Shown here one piece after another: positions 1-11,579 of a stretch of DNA of 64,000 nt. Both the position numbers and the translations under genes were made by a program. Source of the stretch: Undaria pinnatifida (taxonomy: Eukaryota; Sar; Phaeophyceae; Laminariales; Alariaceae); assembly GCA_012845835.1 (NCBI GenBank), contig JABAKD010000027.1, forward strand, positions 15,286,073 to 15,350,072. The letters run 5' to 3'. Under the pieces are notes generated by a model. It searched no databases. It was not told the origin of the DNA and saw only the letters and a program-made list of their open reading frames with translations. Within the stretch, counting starts at the first letter, position 1; the number at the start of each line of letters is the position of its first letter.

Positions 1-407
1 TTATTAATACCTTCGAAATATGGAAATCGACGACAGGATTTCCTAATTTTGTTATTGTTAACTTTTCCATTTTTTAGGGGGGGCTGAAGAATTTCACAAA
101 TTATGACAGAACGCCTCCGTATTTTAAGACACATTTCACAAATATGGAAATTTAGGAAATTCAGGAAATTTACGACAAAAAAAGGTCTCCGATAAGAACG
201 GCCCGATATACCTGGTATATATTTTCATACGAAAACTAGCATAATTTCATTGGCTAGTGCCATAATCCAGATAGAGGGGGGGTATCAGCTAACGTTTACC
301 CCAAAAATGCTAGTGGGGCGCATGCACACGGTGGAAGCGAAGCTCAGGCTAAGCAAGGATCATGCGAAGCTACAACGGTTTCGCGGGTTGATATGTACTA
401 CCGGTCG
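1..407. other. AT-rich stretch without a recognisable gene
   Basis: No coding region or repeat copy was recognised here. Short reading frames exist but show no family similarity and are at chance length. One exact TACCTGGTA motif lies at 209-217, part of a window-wide excess described in the findings. Confidence 0.5.
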
Positions 408-710
408 CCCCGGTGGCGTATCAGGTTATCCTCGAGCCTGGTATGGGTCAGTTTCGTGAGTTCGAGCCCCGCCGAGTGCATACCCGTATAAATTCGTTGG
501 GATTTTTTCTTGTGCACAAATTGACTTGCGGAAAGCGCGAGAGCGTGAGTTAGCAACACTCGATGAAAAAATCGACGAGCAGTGGGGTTGCTGAACCTAT
601 GCGCGATAAAAATTGAAGGCAAGAACCGGGGGGGAAGAACGGACGACACCTGTGACCACGGCCTGTCCAGAAGCTGGAAAGTAAAAGTGTGAGAAGAAAG
701 AAAGAAGAAG
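408..710 (+). mobile_element. tRNA-headed SINE, copy 1 (diverged)
   Basis: The first ~75 bases look like a decayed tRNA promoter: an A-box-like region, then a B box GAGTTCGAGCCC near 461-472. The body matches other copies in the window. It shares GAAAGCGCGAGAGCGT, a CTCGATG..ATCGACGAGCA block, GCTGAACC, GCGCGATAAAAA and a G run with the minus-strand copy at 34800-35145. It shares a looser form of the same order with the copies at 10079-10385 and 58870-59206. The 3' part (GGCCTGTCCAGAAG, then GGAAAGTAAAA and an AGAAAG-rich tail) is also found in the 34.8 kb copy. SINEs have internal pol III promoters and encode no protein. Boundaries are approximate. Confidence 0.62.
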
Positions 711-1004
711 ATGTACTAAAAGTAAGCCTAGAGGGGGGTCGTAAGCAAACGTTGGACCAGGAGATACTGGCAAAAAGTTGATGGTGCCAGACCCTGGAAA
801 GCTGTCTGGATAATTGGGAAGGCTGAATAGAGGAAAGAGTCGTTCCTATTATTGGAATCTAAGATACGAAAAAAAAAACATATGGTCCGTCCGGGACTAT
901 TTTTCCAAAACAATCCCTGCAGCTAGGTAACATACATACGGGAAATTGAAATGAAAGAAAATGAACGCCCAACCGAGAAAGGGGGACTTGTGCAATGCGA
1001 TTAG

Positions 1005-1460
1005 GCGGAAAGAAGACAAACACAACGCCTCAAATAAACACCTGTGACATGCGTAGTGCAGAAAGCAGAAGAAACGCCAATGCAGATAACATATACCGGC
1101 ATACCACAGCAGTGAGAAGACGAACACAATATCTCAAATAAGCACCTATAAAGTACGTAGTGTAAAAGCAGAGGGAAAGCCAAGATAGATATACCACAGC
1201 GGTTTAAGAAACACACACGACGCCTGAATAAGCACCTACAGTATAACATACGTAGTGCAGAAAACAGGGCAAGGACCAAGACGGGTATACCACAGCGATT
1301 TGGTGGGCTGCAAAACAAGGCAGACTAAACCGGCGGAAAGAAGACGGAAATACAGCAGGTTTGCGGCGTAGTCACGAAAACGGGGTGAGCTAAACCGGCG
1401 GGAAGAAGGCGGAAATATCACAATATTTCGGCCTTGTTACGAAAGTGGGGCGAGCTAAAC
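1005..1460. repeat. Diverged tandem repeats, two unit types
   Basis: Three units of roughly 95-105 bases (about 1010, 1112 and 1206 onward) repeat the order CCTCAAATAAGCACCTA, TACGTAGTGCAGAAA, GGCCAAGA, TATACCACAGCG. Two units of about 70 bases follow (about 1320-1390 and 1390-1460), carrying TAAACCGGCGG.AAGAAG.CGGAAATA and a GGGGYGAGCTAAACC stretch. No coding signal was recognised. Unit limits are judged by eye. Confidence 0.6.
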
Positions 1461-1689
1461 CGATGGCTGGAAGGCCAGAGTAGCACCCAGAAACAATCAC
1501 GCATATATGCATGCTGTTCAAAAGCGGGTCAAACGGAAACGTCAAGGCGAAGAAGAGGAACTTTGGAACTATCTGAAGAACAAAAAGGAAGCAAGACGCA
1601 CACCAAGCTTAAGAAACAAAGGGGAGGGGCAGCAGAACGAAAGGGTGGGTGCGACTGAACGCCAAAATACCCTGGCTGCAAATCTCCCT

Positions 1690-2050
1690 GTCGCGTGGCG
1701 TTGCAGACACGCCGATCCGAAGTTGATGCTCCGCAGGAGCCATCCCACGGTAGGGCCCCAGCATATTCTAAGAAATTTCTGAGCCCTAACAAGAGGAGCT
1801 CAATATCAACATCATCATGATCATCATGATCATCACCATCATCATCACCATCATCACCCCAAAAATGACTTCGAAGGCATTTGTTCGCGCAACCCGGCCA
1901 AGCGTCTATGCCCTATTAATAGTCCTAAAAACACATTACACTCGTAAATATATTGGACTAACCGTTAGTTCCTCGCTTGAAGGACTCAACCGCACTCCAG
2001 AGGGATGAACAACGCTTAACCCCAAAAACATGCAACCCCTACCGCACTAA
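1690..2050 (+). repeat. Dispersed repeat family R1, copy 1, with CAT microsatellite
   Basis: The same order of blocks occurs at 11580-12015 and, shorter, at 13020-13205. Shared blocks include GAGCTCAATATC, a CAT/CAC-rich microsatellite (here 1806-1858), ACTTCGAAGGCATT, TTCGCGCAACCCG.CCAA, CTCGTAAATAT, CTAACCG.TAG.TCCTCGC, and GCAACCCCTACCGCACTA. The copies are clearly diverged. No coding capacity was seen. This could be part of a larger unidentified transposable element. Confidence 0.7.
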
Positions 2051-5000
2051 AGAGGGACGACTCGCACATACGTAGAAGGCATGCCGCAGGTAGATCTCCG
2101 AACCGGATAATGCACGGGCGTCAAGAAAATTCCGGTGAAACGCGGCCAACGGTCGTAAAAGAGCGTGCTGCAGCGCTCCGGACGCGAGACGGTAACGTCG
2201 TGGCGTGCGCGGGAGATTCAATATGAGCGCTGTTGACAACCGATGGTCTGGTAAAATGCGATAGGTGATCTTGAACGGCTGCATGGAAGCGCTCCGGGCG
2301 TGAAACGGTGAGGGTAGGGTGTTCGCGGACGATGCAGTAGGAGCACTGTGACGGTAGAAGACGAGGCTGCAGTCGTCCAATATGGTTGATCGAAGAAGGT
2401 GTCAATCGCGGACGGGGCACGAAAGGGTGCGTGTCCCGCAGTGGGCACGTAGACGCGGGCGTTGATGCTGCAGTCGTCCTTAAAAGTGGGCCGGTGAAGA
2501 CGCTTGCGGTATCGGTCGTGGCGGTGATTTTAGCTTCTTCCACGGCGTGGATGACGGTGTGGTGGCTGAAATAGACGGTGTAGAAGGCCCGGAGTAATCG
2601 ACGATGGCAATGACGCCAGGGACGGTCGGTAGCTGCTTGAAGGGGCCGGTTTATGGGCGCGGTGGCTGCATGAGTCGGTGCAGTATGTTCCAGATGGTCA
2701 GCGCTGACGGTAGCGGTGACGCCGGAGTTGGTTCTAGCGGCCAGGACCAGGTCGCCTTGCCGTTGGTAGTGACTTCAAGGGGAAGGCCTTTTCGGCGCGG
2801 TGGTTGCAGAGGTCGGTGGAGAAAGTCCCAATTGATCGGCGCCGATAGGGGCGGCGACGCCGGAGTCGGTGGCAGTGGGCAGGAAAAGGGCGCCTTGTTG
2901 TTGATAGTGCCCTGAAATGGAACAATATCGAAGGCGGTGGTTGCGTAAGACCGCGACGAAGCTCAGGTAAGTGATGGATCTTTGGTGAAGGTGGAGCTCT
3001 GGCGGCGAAGCTTAGGTGATGACGAAGGTCTTGTCGCGAGGTCGTCACGCGACGGTGTGGGGGGGTCGATGATCTTGGAAGCGGGGACACAGGTACTGGC
3101 GAGAAAACCGCAGTCGGAAGGGCGGTTTCACGTTTCCAGCGGCTTCGATGGAGCGATGACGGCTCTTGGGAAAGTAAACAAATCTGACGAAGGATGAGGA
3201 AAAATCAAAAACGGATGCGCCAATGGTGGGCGCTGGAAAGAACGATGGACGGCCTGAAAGCCGATTCAGGAGTAGTGCTAGTCCATTCGCATTTCCCGGA
3301 GCTGGCCAGCGAATCGGAGGCGATGTGTGGTGGGCCAAAATGAATCGACGAGAGTTTTCGGACGGGGAAGGGACCGATGGTGTCCTGGTATGGTCCGTAA
3401 CGGCGAAAGTCGCCGAACGTGTCGTCTGTGAAAAAAAAAGATGGTGGTACATGGGGCAGGAGGGAGGGGAGGTTGAACCCACCCAAGTCAATGCCCAGCT
3501 TGGGAGGTGCGCGGTTTGCGCACGTCGTCGGTGGAGGGGGGGCGGATGATGATGGTGGGTCCGAAGGAAGGGGGAACTAGCCCACCCTGACCGATGCCCG
3601 GTATGGGACGCTCATTTTTTCTACGTCGCTGGCAAAGAGGCGGTAGAAGGGTCCGACTACTGGCTAGAAGGTCACGTATCAGGCTCGAAAAGCTTAAGAA
3701 CCCGAAACGAATAATAAACTCGGAAAGGGGAGTGGTGGAATGGTAGAGGTATGGCGGGAAAGAGGAGGAGCGAGCCCATCCAAACCGATACTCGGTTCGA
3801 AAAGCTCATATCCGGGAAGAAAAATCTCCGACTCAGAAGATTGGAGCGGCGGGATGTGATGGAGGATTAGGAGGGAAGGGGGAACGGGCCCACCCAAGCC
3901 GATGCCCGACTCAAAGAGTCCATAACCAAAGAGGAACAAAACCACAGGTTCAGATGGTAAAAAAAGTATAAACGTTAACGTAAGGGGTGGCGGTAGTGGC
4001 GCCACAGACATGCCTTCAGGAACGGACAGGGGATTCCCTGGTTTAGATGTTAAACATACAGGAATGCTGGGGTAAAGAGTTGGCGGCATCGCAGACGTGC
4101 CTTCAGTGACCGATGGGGGATTCGGAACCGTTGTGTTGGAGAGGAACTGTTTGGGGTGTTCAATGGCAACGGAAAAATCGTTGGCGGTTGAAAAAAAGGA
4201 AACGTACCGCCAGAAAAACAAAAAACACTGGGAAATAGTACGCCGTGGTGGCGAACCGAAGTGCACGAAAGAACCGCGGTGTAGACGGAAGTCAGGGTGC
4301 GCGAACACCGGTGAACCGGGATCGGAGAGGGCATCGGCGGATGTGTTGTCGAGGAAGGCCGAAAGGCAGCTGGTGGTTTCGGTCCGAGTAATAGAGGGGG
4401 CAGCTACAGGGCTGGGTCGGGAGCGATAAACAGTGGGTTAGTTGTCGTTGGGGAAGACGGAAGGGTCGTCGTTGGCCTGGGTCCGATGGTGGGTGAACTG
4501 AAAAGCTGGCCAGGAGGTGTCGTTGGTGTCTCGGCAAAGGAGGGGTGGTGTGGGGCAGGGTATCATTGAAAGGGGAGGTAGTGGCTCCAAAGTTTCTCAA
4601 AAAGGAGAGTTAAGCAGACCTTGGTGAGGAGAGCGGCTGCTATTTCCACACGGGCGGCGGCGTCGGGGGAGCACCTGCCATTCCCCCAATGGTCGGCGAG
4701 GCCGAAGTAGGTGGAGAGGGGAGCGGCTGATATCTCCGAGGCTTAGGCGTCGCTAGGGAGGCACTGAAACAGGAAGGAGTGCTCGCAACGGAGGCCGCGG
4801 CTATCCCGGAGTTGTCGACGACGAAAGGTTCGAGGAGGGTCTCCGGTAGATCGTAAATGGCCCGGGGAGGGGGGTGTATCCTGGAGGCCCGGAAAAGGAG
4901 GGGGCAGTGTCGTGGATAGGTCGGTGACGATGTCGAGGAAGCCAACCCAACGAGACGGAAGGGGTGGCTGCTATCCTCTAATCCGTAGGAATCATCGCCA

Positions 5001-8000
5001 AGCGGTAACTTCGGCGGAAAACCGAGCAAAATGACTTTGTTGGATCGCGTGTTGTCACAGGCGTGCAGGTGGTGGGTCGCTGTTTCGGCGGAATCGACAG
5101 AGATCGGAGAAAGGCGGGTCATTGATAACACGTCGCGATGGAAAAAGGCAAGGAGGAATCGGCAGATGCGCCTCGTCGGCAATCAAGAGGGCCGGGACAG
5201 AGGTGCTCCGTGGAAACCGGCCGCGTTGGAAGAGGGCCGAAACGAGGCCGGTAGTTGGTGGGTTCGGTGGGATACGCCGAGACCTAAAGGGAGTGGCTCG
5301 TTTGCAACGCGGCGGGTGGGAAGGGGGCAGAGCGGCTGTCAAGCCAACAAAGCAGTTGCTGCTTCTGCCTATTGGGGGGGGTTGCCGAAACTAGAGACGC
5401 GAACTGGGAGGGCGGTAGTAGATGTCGAGGGTCATTGGGTGGTGGTGGTGGTGATGGTACGAGAAGTCCGGGAACAAGTTCCGGCGTTTGTCGGCCTCGG
5501 AACCAATATCCCGTGTCGGTCGTAAAGCAGGAGCTCCGGCGTTTAGCTGCCTCGGCACCAACGCCCCATGTTTGGTCGTTGGAGCGGTTCCGATACTTGG
5601 TTGAAGCCGGGTGAGCTGCGGGGTCGTGGTGCCCCTCAAAATATCGGCCTTGGGCAATGTCGGAAACTTCTCCATAAGGTGATAAAGAAACAACCCCATA
5701 CGAGACGAATCCAAAGGGTGGCACTGCTAAATGTGGAGCAATCAACAAAAAGATAGTTCGATACAGGCTGGCTGCGGTGTGCTGCCAAGCAGTGGTCATT
5801 TTGCGGCTGTCTCTGGGACTGTCGCGTGGCGTCGGCGAGGGAGAGGGTGGTTGATCTCGAGGACAGCCCGCCGAATCCACGTGTTCGCTAAGGGTGTATC
5901 CCCGAGGCTCTGGGAAGGTCTCCGTGGGTGGTGCTCATTGAGCGTGGCGAAGATACCCTGGGGGTCCTGGCTTCAAACATCGGATGAGCAGGATTGTAAT
6001 GCCATACCTGTGGTCCGTGTCCACCCAATACACGAGGCCGTCGAGGATGACGGGGCAGGGGGCTCAGGGCATATCCTGATCAACTGTGATCGCGAGTCTT
6101 TCATCTTCATGGCGGGGTTGCCCCTCGGGCTCAGAGGCAGCTGTGCGGCCAACACTAGTGCAGCGGTGGTTCCTGTCGTGAACGGGTCCATTGCTGTCGC
6201 TTAAAACGGCGTTTGTCATGGGACGAGCGCGGGTGTATCCGCCGATATGCGGTCGAGGCGGGCTAACGGTGCGACGGTCCCAATGTGAAGCAGTAGTTTC
6301 TTGCTGTAACCCGGAACCGCTGGTAGCCGTGATCTTTGTCAAGTAGCGTTGTTCATCGGTGGAAGCGTCGAGTGGATCATTCCGGTTGGGCTCGGCGTCT
6401 TGACCTCCTCCCACCTGCACCTCAAGGCAAACGCCAGAAACAATGGGCGCAGTCCTGAGCAAGCCTTCATGTTGGGGCTGTGCAGGGGAGGGGAGGGGTA
6501 ATTGACCAAAGGTTTGCTGGCGTAAGATCCATAATCTACCGGTTTCTTGCGCATTGCTTCTGATAAGTGTGACTGCATAGCATCTACGGAGATGGTGAAG
6601 TAGAACTATTGATATGATGGACAACCAATCTTTGATATGTTCGAGTTGAGTCCCTCTGGCTCAGTCTGTCGTCTGTCTAGTGCCTATCATGTGTGCTGTG
6701 TTTGCTTATATTTCACGGATAATGTAACATTTTTCTATGTGGTCTCCCGCATTGTGCGCGCCTGATGGCGTTGGTTCGTGCTATCCTCTCCTCCTCGTGA
6801 GGAAGCCGACCCTGTGCACCGATTATGCACCGATTACTCCAACAAGGGGGGCGTTGGGGGGGGTGAAGCTAGTCCTCTGGAGGGTGAAGGTGGAGCCTCA
6901 TCCCACAAACAGATGCCTTGTCGCTGGTGGTGCTGTATTGGTAAAACGAAAATGTAGCGTCCAAGATTATGGTGCCGAAGTTGTTGCCAGCTGGCCACGC
7001 TGTCGCCGTTAACGCTGTGGTGGTTATCGCAGATGTTGCCCGAGGAAGAAAGGCGATCATGGCGCTTTCGAACCGAAAATAGTTTCCACGGAAATTCTAA
7101 CGAGCGGCACTGGTTGTCGCGGTTTATGCCAGGTGATAACGCCGGGTATGCACGTTGCCGCAATTACCGAAAGAAAAACCCAACGTCTTGCAGTATACCC
7201 AACTCTGGGTTGAGCGCGCCGGAGGCGTAGCGGTGTTGCTACAGTGGGACAATGTCGCGGGCATGACGCAAACTACAGGGAAAACGCCCCTAGAGCCAGC
7301 GGAGGTACTCGATGGCCAGGTGGTTGAGAATAAAGCTCGTCGCAGGTTGTGTCCCGTATCCCAAAGTGAGGTGGTTGCATGCCACCACCGGTGCGTTTCG
7401 AGAGGCTGATGCAAGCGCGGTGGGCGCCAGAATTCGGGGTAGTCGCCACCGTCGTCGCGGCCACTACGGATGGCATGGCATTTGCATGGTTGGACGACTT
7501 CGCTGTCGCTACTACTGCAGTCAGTCTTGATTATGTAGACGGTAGTAAGAGAAGAACGGCGGTCTTGGCTCGGGCGGTAGGTGACGCGGTGGGTGCGTGC
7601 GGCGTTTTTGCGGTTGGTTGGGGTGTGGGTCCACGGGTGGTGGGCGCTGGGGCTAAAGGGCGTGAAGGGTCAATGGATGCGGCAATAACATTGGTGGGCG
7701 GCTCTCCAGCCGTTTGGGCAGCTGTGTCAGGGGCCGAAGTAGGTCGGAATAAAAAAAAAAACATCGAACAGTAGGGGCGTCGAGTGGCAACGGTCCCGGC
7801 AAGGAAATTGGTGGGCGATGCTATGGTCGTTTGGGCAACTGCATCAGCGGTGGAAACGGGTGGGAATTTCTAGGAAATGAACCGAGCGGACAGGTTACCG
7901 CAGACGGCGTGTTTAAGGATGCCGACATCTGCGACGGAAGTCGTGACCGGGCAGTAACGTCGTGGCAATTAACCCAAAAATATTATGCCGCAGACGGGGG

Positions 8001-8490
8001 TGTCATTGGGTGCTGCGGTCAAGACCGCGGGCGCGCCGGGTGCCGTTGTGGGCGAAAGCGAGCAAGCAAACGCAGGAGCGGTTGGGTGCAGGGAGTTGAG
8101 CGCAGCGGTCGCGGGTGGAAGCATCCGAATCATAGCGGTATGGCAAAACACAAGCGGTTGGGCGCAAGCTGTTGAGCGCAGAGGTAATGATCGGGAGCAT
8201 CTGAGTGAGCCGTTGTGGTGATAGGCGCTGGCCGCAAGGGGTGGGCGTCTATGGAAGCCAAGGATGGGGTGTGCACCGGGGTGGGAGCAGAGACGTGTTG
8301 GTGGGGACGGTGGTCGTGGCTCAGATGGGGAGGTGTCGCAGTTGTAGGGGAGATGCAGGAGAAGACCAGACTTGAGTACACGAGCAGGTAGCGCAGAGCG
8401 TACGAATGGCTGTAGTTGCGGTGGCGTACCATGTGGTAGCCATCGCGGCACTGGCGTCATTGCTGTCGTTGCAACGACACTCTCTGTGGT
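2051..8490. repeat. GC-rich region built of diverged tandem repeats
   Basis: This 6.4-kb stretch is locally repetitive all along. Examples: repeated GCGCTCCGG.CG.GA.ACGGT motifs near 2175 and 2290; repeats around 2700-2890 sharing GACGCCGGAGT; units near 3470, 3575, 3768 and 3880 sharing a CCCACCCAAGCCGATGCCCG-type core; paired units at 3990-4110; units at 7640-7870 sharing TTGGTGGGCG; units at 8060-8190 sharing GCGGTTGGGYGCA and TTGAGCGCAG. The GC-rich, purine/pyrimidine-skewed composition leaves long frames open on both strands, with arginine-, glycine- or proline-rich translations that resemble no family I know. I read these as composition effects, not genes. Confidence 0.5.
3694..4308 (-). 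other. Repeat-derived open frame (204 codons), probably not a gene
   Basis: This is the longest open frame inside the GC-rich tandem region. Its translation contains a repeated segment of about 40 residues (forms GYGLFESGIGLGGPVPP and GYELFEPSIGLDGLAPP, each followed by an H-x-IPPL stretch), which simply reflects the underlying DNA repeat. A start codon is present, but no known domain, signal peptide or convincing membrane segment was seen. It may be a repeat-encoded low-complexity protein; a chance open frame in a minisatellite is more likely. Confidence 0.2.
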
Positions 8491-8497
8491 AGCCGTT

Positions 8498-8647
8498 GCG
8501 GCACTTGCCACAGTGTTGAGATCCCCTGTTGAGAAAGAAAACCTCTCGCCCTCAGTCACTAAAAATCGCGTCGCGGCACTTGCCACAGTGTTGAGATCCC
8601 CTGTTGAGAAAGAAAACCTCTTGCCCTCAGTCACTAAAAATCGCAGC
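8498..8647. repeat. 75-bp perfect-looking tandem duplication
   Basis: Two direct copies (8498-8572 and 8573-8647) start with GCGGCACTTGCCACAGTG and end with CACTAAAAATCGC. They differ at only a few positions (for example CTCTCGCC versus CTCTTGCC), so the duplication is recent. The unit is 25 codons long. The second copy ends at the stop of the minus-strand reading frame described next. Confidence 0.9.
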
Positions 8648-9619
8648 CGCGCCAGATGGAGTTCCCTCGTAAAGAGATCAGTTTCCTAGTCTCGGCGTGT
8701 AAGGTGGCCATACCAAACGCCGAGGGACCCGCTTCGACAGAAGGGGTCGGGGACAGCGGCGGCGGTGGAGGTACCATCACGGCCCCGGCCACAATATGCG
8801 CTTTGGGCATTTGGTCGATTTCCTCAAACAGAATGCTGACGGCGTTCACCGTAAATGTACCACCCATGGCTGCAGCAGGTGAAGAGCCCGAAAGCACCTG
8901 CTCATCGCGAGGGTTGAGGGGATCCATGTTAGTCAAGCATTGGGTTAGGACGTGCGGGTAACGCACGCCGGAGTAGAAAGGTAGGATGCAGTACGAGTAG
9001 TTTTCGAACGCCATCGAGAGAGCCGGAAGGTGATGGAATATTGTAGATATGCCCGGGGGAGGAGCTTGGGTGCTCGGGAGATGGAAGAAATCACCGTGTA
9101 TCCAGTCGAAAACGAAAAAATCAGTATCTACGACACGGAAAGTATGCGTACCTTTGGTATCCGTCGAGTGCGTAAAATAGCTTGGAGATCTTCCCTCAAA
9201 GGACGGTATACTTCTTTCTGGCGTTCTCACGCCATCGAGAGAGCCGGAAGGTGATGGAATATTGTAGATATGCCCGGGGGAGGAGCTTGGGTGCTCGGGA
9301 GATGGAAGAAATCACCGTGTATCCAGTCGAAAACGAAAAAATCAGTATCTACGACACGGAAAGTATGCGTACCTTTGGTATCCGTCGAGTGCGTAAAATA
9401 GCTTGGAGATCTTCCCTCAAAGGACGGTCTACTTCTTTCTGGCGTTCTCTGTTTCAAAGTAACTTGAGAGTGTCGTGGAACACACGTAATGTTCTCGTGG
9501 AAATGCGGGGAAGATAGCACACGGAGTGTTATTGTACTCAATAAAGCGATTCTAGATCCCAAGGAAATGGAATGCTGCGTTTTCATAAAAAAATGTCGCT
9601 GTCGAGATTTCTTTTTCAT
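8634..9619 (-). pseudogene. Unknown reading frame disrupted by a 221-bp tandem duplication
   Basis: Two overlapping minus-strand frames (8634-9230 and 9227-9619) share the same ~73-residue segment because the DNA is duplicated (9009-9229 and 9230-9449). The unit is 221 bases, not a multiple of three, so the upstream copy runs into a stop just after its LPALSMA segment. The downstream copy continues in frame through FENYSYCILPF, a short proline run and IWRGCDF to a stop. Before duplication this would have been one frame of about 250 codons. I recognise no domain. Frame use across the duplication and ordinary amino-acid composition argue for former coding sequence, possibly a mobile-element protein or a host exon. 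Start and exon structure are unknown. Confidence 0.4.
9009..9449. repeat. 221-bp near-identical tandem duplication
   Basis: Copy one spans 9009-9229 and copy two 9230-9449. Both start CGCCATCGAGAGAGCCGG and end near TTCTTTCTGGCGTTCTC. Only one or two differences are visible (GGTATACTTC versus GGTCTACTTC), which implies a very recent event. Confidence 0.95.
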
Positions 9620-9745
9620 TCTGTAGAAGGGTTAATATGGGGCGCGCCGTGCAAAACAAGAAGAGAATATTTTTCCCCCTTTTCCTCTGCCGTTTCATTT
9701 TTCCTATAGGCACCCTTGGGGGCTATTGAGGCGGCGAAGTCGGCA

Positions 9746-10078
9746 TTGTTGTTGTTGCTGTTGTTGTTATTGTTGTTGTTTTGACATGAACTATCAAAAT
9801 CAAGTTCGTGGTCACAGGAGACTTCAGTCACTGTGGAGTGGCAGAATACCCCAGGAAAAAAAAAAAAGCAAAAGTGGTGTACGTATATATATCTTAGCTG
9901 AAGCAAGTCGTAAATCCGCCAAAAAAGATAGAAGTGACATCGGAACTTAGTGTACGTAAGCAACAAGCTCATATTGGTACATACGTTTAAGGACTCGCAA
10001 CTCAAGCGGACTGCACCCCATGTTACCCAGGAAAACAAACCAATGTACAAGTCCGAGGAGAAACTGATAAAAAGAATC
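9746..10078 (-). mobile_element. Retroelement 3' end, family T2, copy 1 (AAC tail)
   Basis: Read on the minus strand, the segment runs toward a terminal GTT/AAC microsatellite (9746-9782 on the plus strand). It matches the minus-strand copy at 26568-27006 in order: GTGGTCACAGG, CACTGTGGAGTGG.AGAATACCCC, AAAGTG, TAGCTGAAGCAA.TCGTA, and CAA.GTACAA.TCCGAGGAGAAA. The final ~130 bases also match plus-strand copies at 29400-29565 and 33290-33428. A shared 3' end with a simple-sequence tail and varying 5' extent is typical of non-LTR retroelements. No protein was recognised. Confidence 0.6.
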
Positions 10079-10385
10079 CCCGGGAAGTGGTCTAGTGGTT
10101 ACCCTCGAATACCTCTAGCGTTGGTCCTTGAGTTCGATTCCCACCGTGTTGAGATTTTGAATTTATTTGAAAAAATGCAAAAAAAAATGGATCGACTGTT
10201 GAAAGCGCCTAGCATCGTGGGTATACACAATTCGACGAGTCAACGAGGAAAGAAAATGCTGAATTTTTCTCGCGATAAAAAAGAAGGCACGTACCGTAGC
10301 GGGGAGGGGAGAGGTGGGCCCGCTATGTGACCCCGGATCTGAGTTACTACTGGGAGGGAGCGCGAGAGTAGTGCGAAGATAATAA
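10079..10385 (+). mobile_element. tRNA-headed SINE, copy 2
   Basis: The head has an A box (GTGGTCTAGTGGTTA, about 10087-10101) and a B box (GAGTTCGATTCCC, about 10131-10143) spaced as in a tRNA. The body is closely matched by 58870-59206: ACCCTCGAATAC, AGCGTTGGTCCTTGA, AGCGCCTAGCA, AAATGCTGAAT, TCTCGCGAT, GAAGGCACGTA, TGACCCCGGATCTGAGTTAC and TGGGAGGGAGCGCGAGAGT. The match ends near GATAATA. The element sits at the break of the T2 retroelement copy and may have inserted into it. Confidence 0.8.
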
Positions 10386-11575
10386 ATTCCGAGGCGCGCA
10401 AGCGCAACCACTACACTCGTCCGGGCAGGTGTCCTTCGCCGAGCGGAGCAATAACTCGCCACCCTCGCGGTGGAAAACTTTGGGCGCGTTGGGAAAGAAG
10501 GCAGCGACCTGATCGATCAGGTAGCGGTCAGCATAGTAGGAGCGACGGACGGATCGTCCCTATCGCAGAAAGACGTCTGCAAGGAACACCTCTCCCAGAT
10601 AGTCTCTGTGACCACTCAGGTCGCGATTTCGCGCAGAGTCAATAGAAGATGTACACTAGCTTTGAGGAATTGCCGAGCCGGGAAGGAAAGGGAGGAAGAA
10701 ACGGGAGGACTGTGGCCGATCGCCTGAGGTGGGAATGTTGACGAGGATCAGGGTAGACTAATAGCTAAAATGAACAAATGTAGGGAAAGGAAGCACTAGA
10801 TAAAGTGAGAAGATGTGGGGAAAGGAAATGGGGAAATGGATGGCAGAAGGTCATAGATACTACTGCCTTATGGAAGGATAATCGGTGTACATCGGAACGG
10901 CATCTACGCTATATTGTCGGAGGCCAAAAATAATAATTAAGCATGGCATGGAGAAGAAAAAAAAAGTAAAAAAGACATGATAAAAAAACGAGAGAAATAG
11001 AGAACGAAGCAGGGAAAATATGAAATATGTAATAAGTTATGTATGAACCACGCCGTCCAAGATATAAGATACGGTTCACACAGTAAGTAGAGGACGAACC
11101 AGACAGCAGTGCTCCTAACCTTCTAGTAGTTGCATTCATAGCCCAGGCTGGGTGCTCTGCCCCAACGCCGGCTGGGTGGTGTCATCTGCTTTGTTGCGGC
11201 GTTTTTGCTTGCTTTTATGGTTACTATTTACCAGGTACATGGCATTAGGCGGCGCCGGGAGAGCGGGCGGGTTGCAGGGGTGACATGACGCGGGCAAAGC
11301 TAGAACTGGAACGGAGCCAAAACACACGCATGCAGATATTGATCATACAGTTTTATGCTCGTATTGTTGTCGTTCTCGGAAGCGGTGTTTGTGCGATTAG
11401 CACAGCATTAGTATAATCGACACTAGCACAGCTATTTGCTGGCGACGTGAGAAGGTGGGGGGTGCAGTAAGGTCACTGGCGACTATCACGACGGCGGGGG
11501 TGTTCCGAAAGGCACCGCGAGGTAGGACTATAGGACCGGACCAGAGCACACGAATGAACATGACAACCGCGACAC
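10386..11575. other. No recognisable gene; possible continuation of T2 element
   Basis: Short frames (for example 10470-10727 plus) have no recognised similarity. A block at about 10973-11005 with the core AAAAAACGAGAGAAAT resembles 27013-27045, which lies just beyond the T2 copy at 26.6-27.0 kb. The T2 copy may therefore resume here after insertion of the SINE and about 0.6 kb of other DNA. Confidence 0.3.
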
Positions 11576-11579
11576 CTGT

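Noticed and set aside
2600-8400. Many open frames of 80-220 codons on both strands
   Set aside because: They follow tandem, GC-skewed DNA; frames are open on opposite strands at once, peptides are low complexity, and no domains or splice patterns appear.
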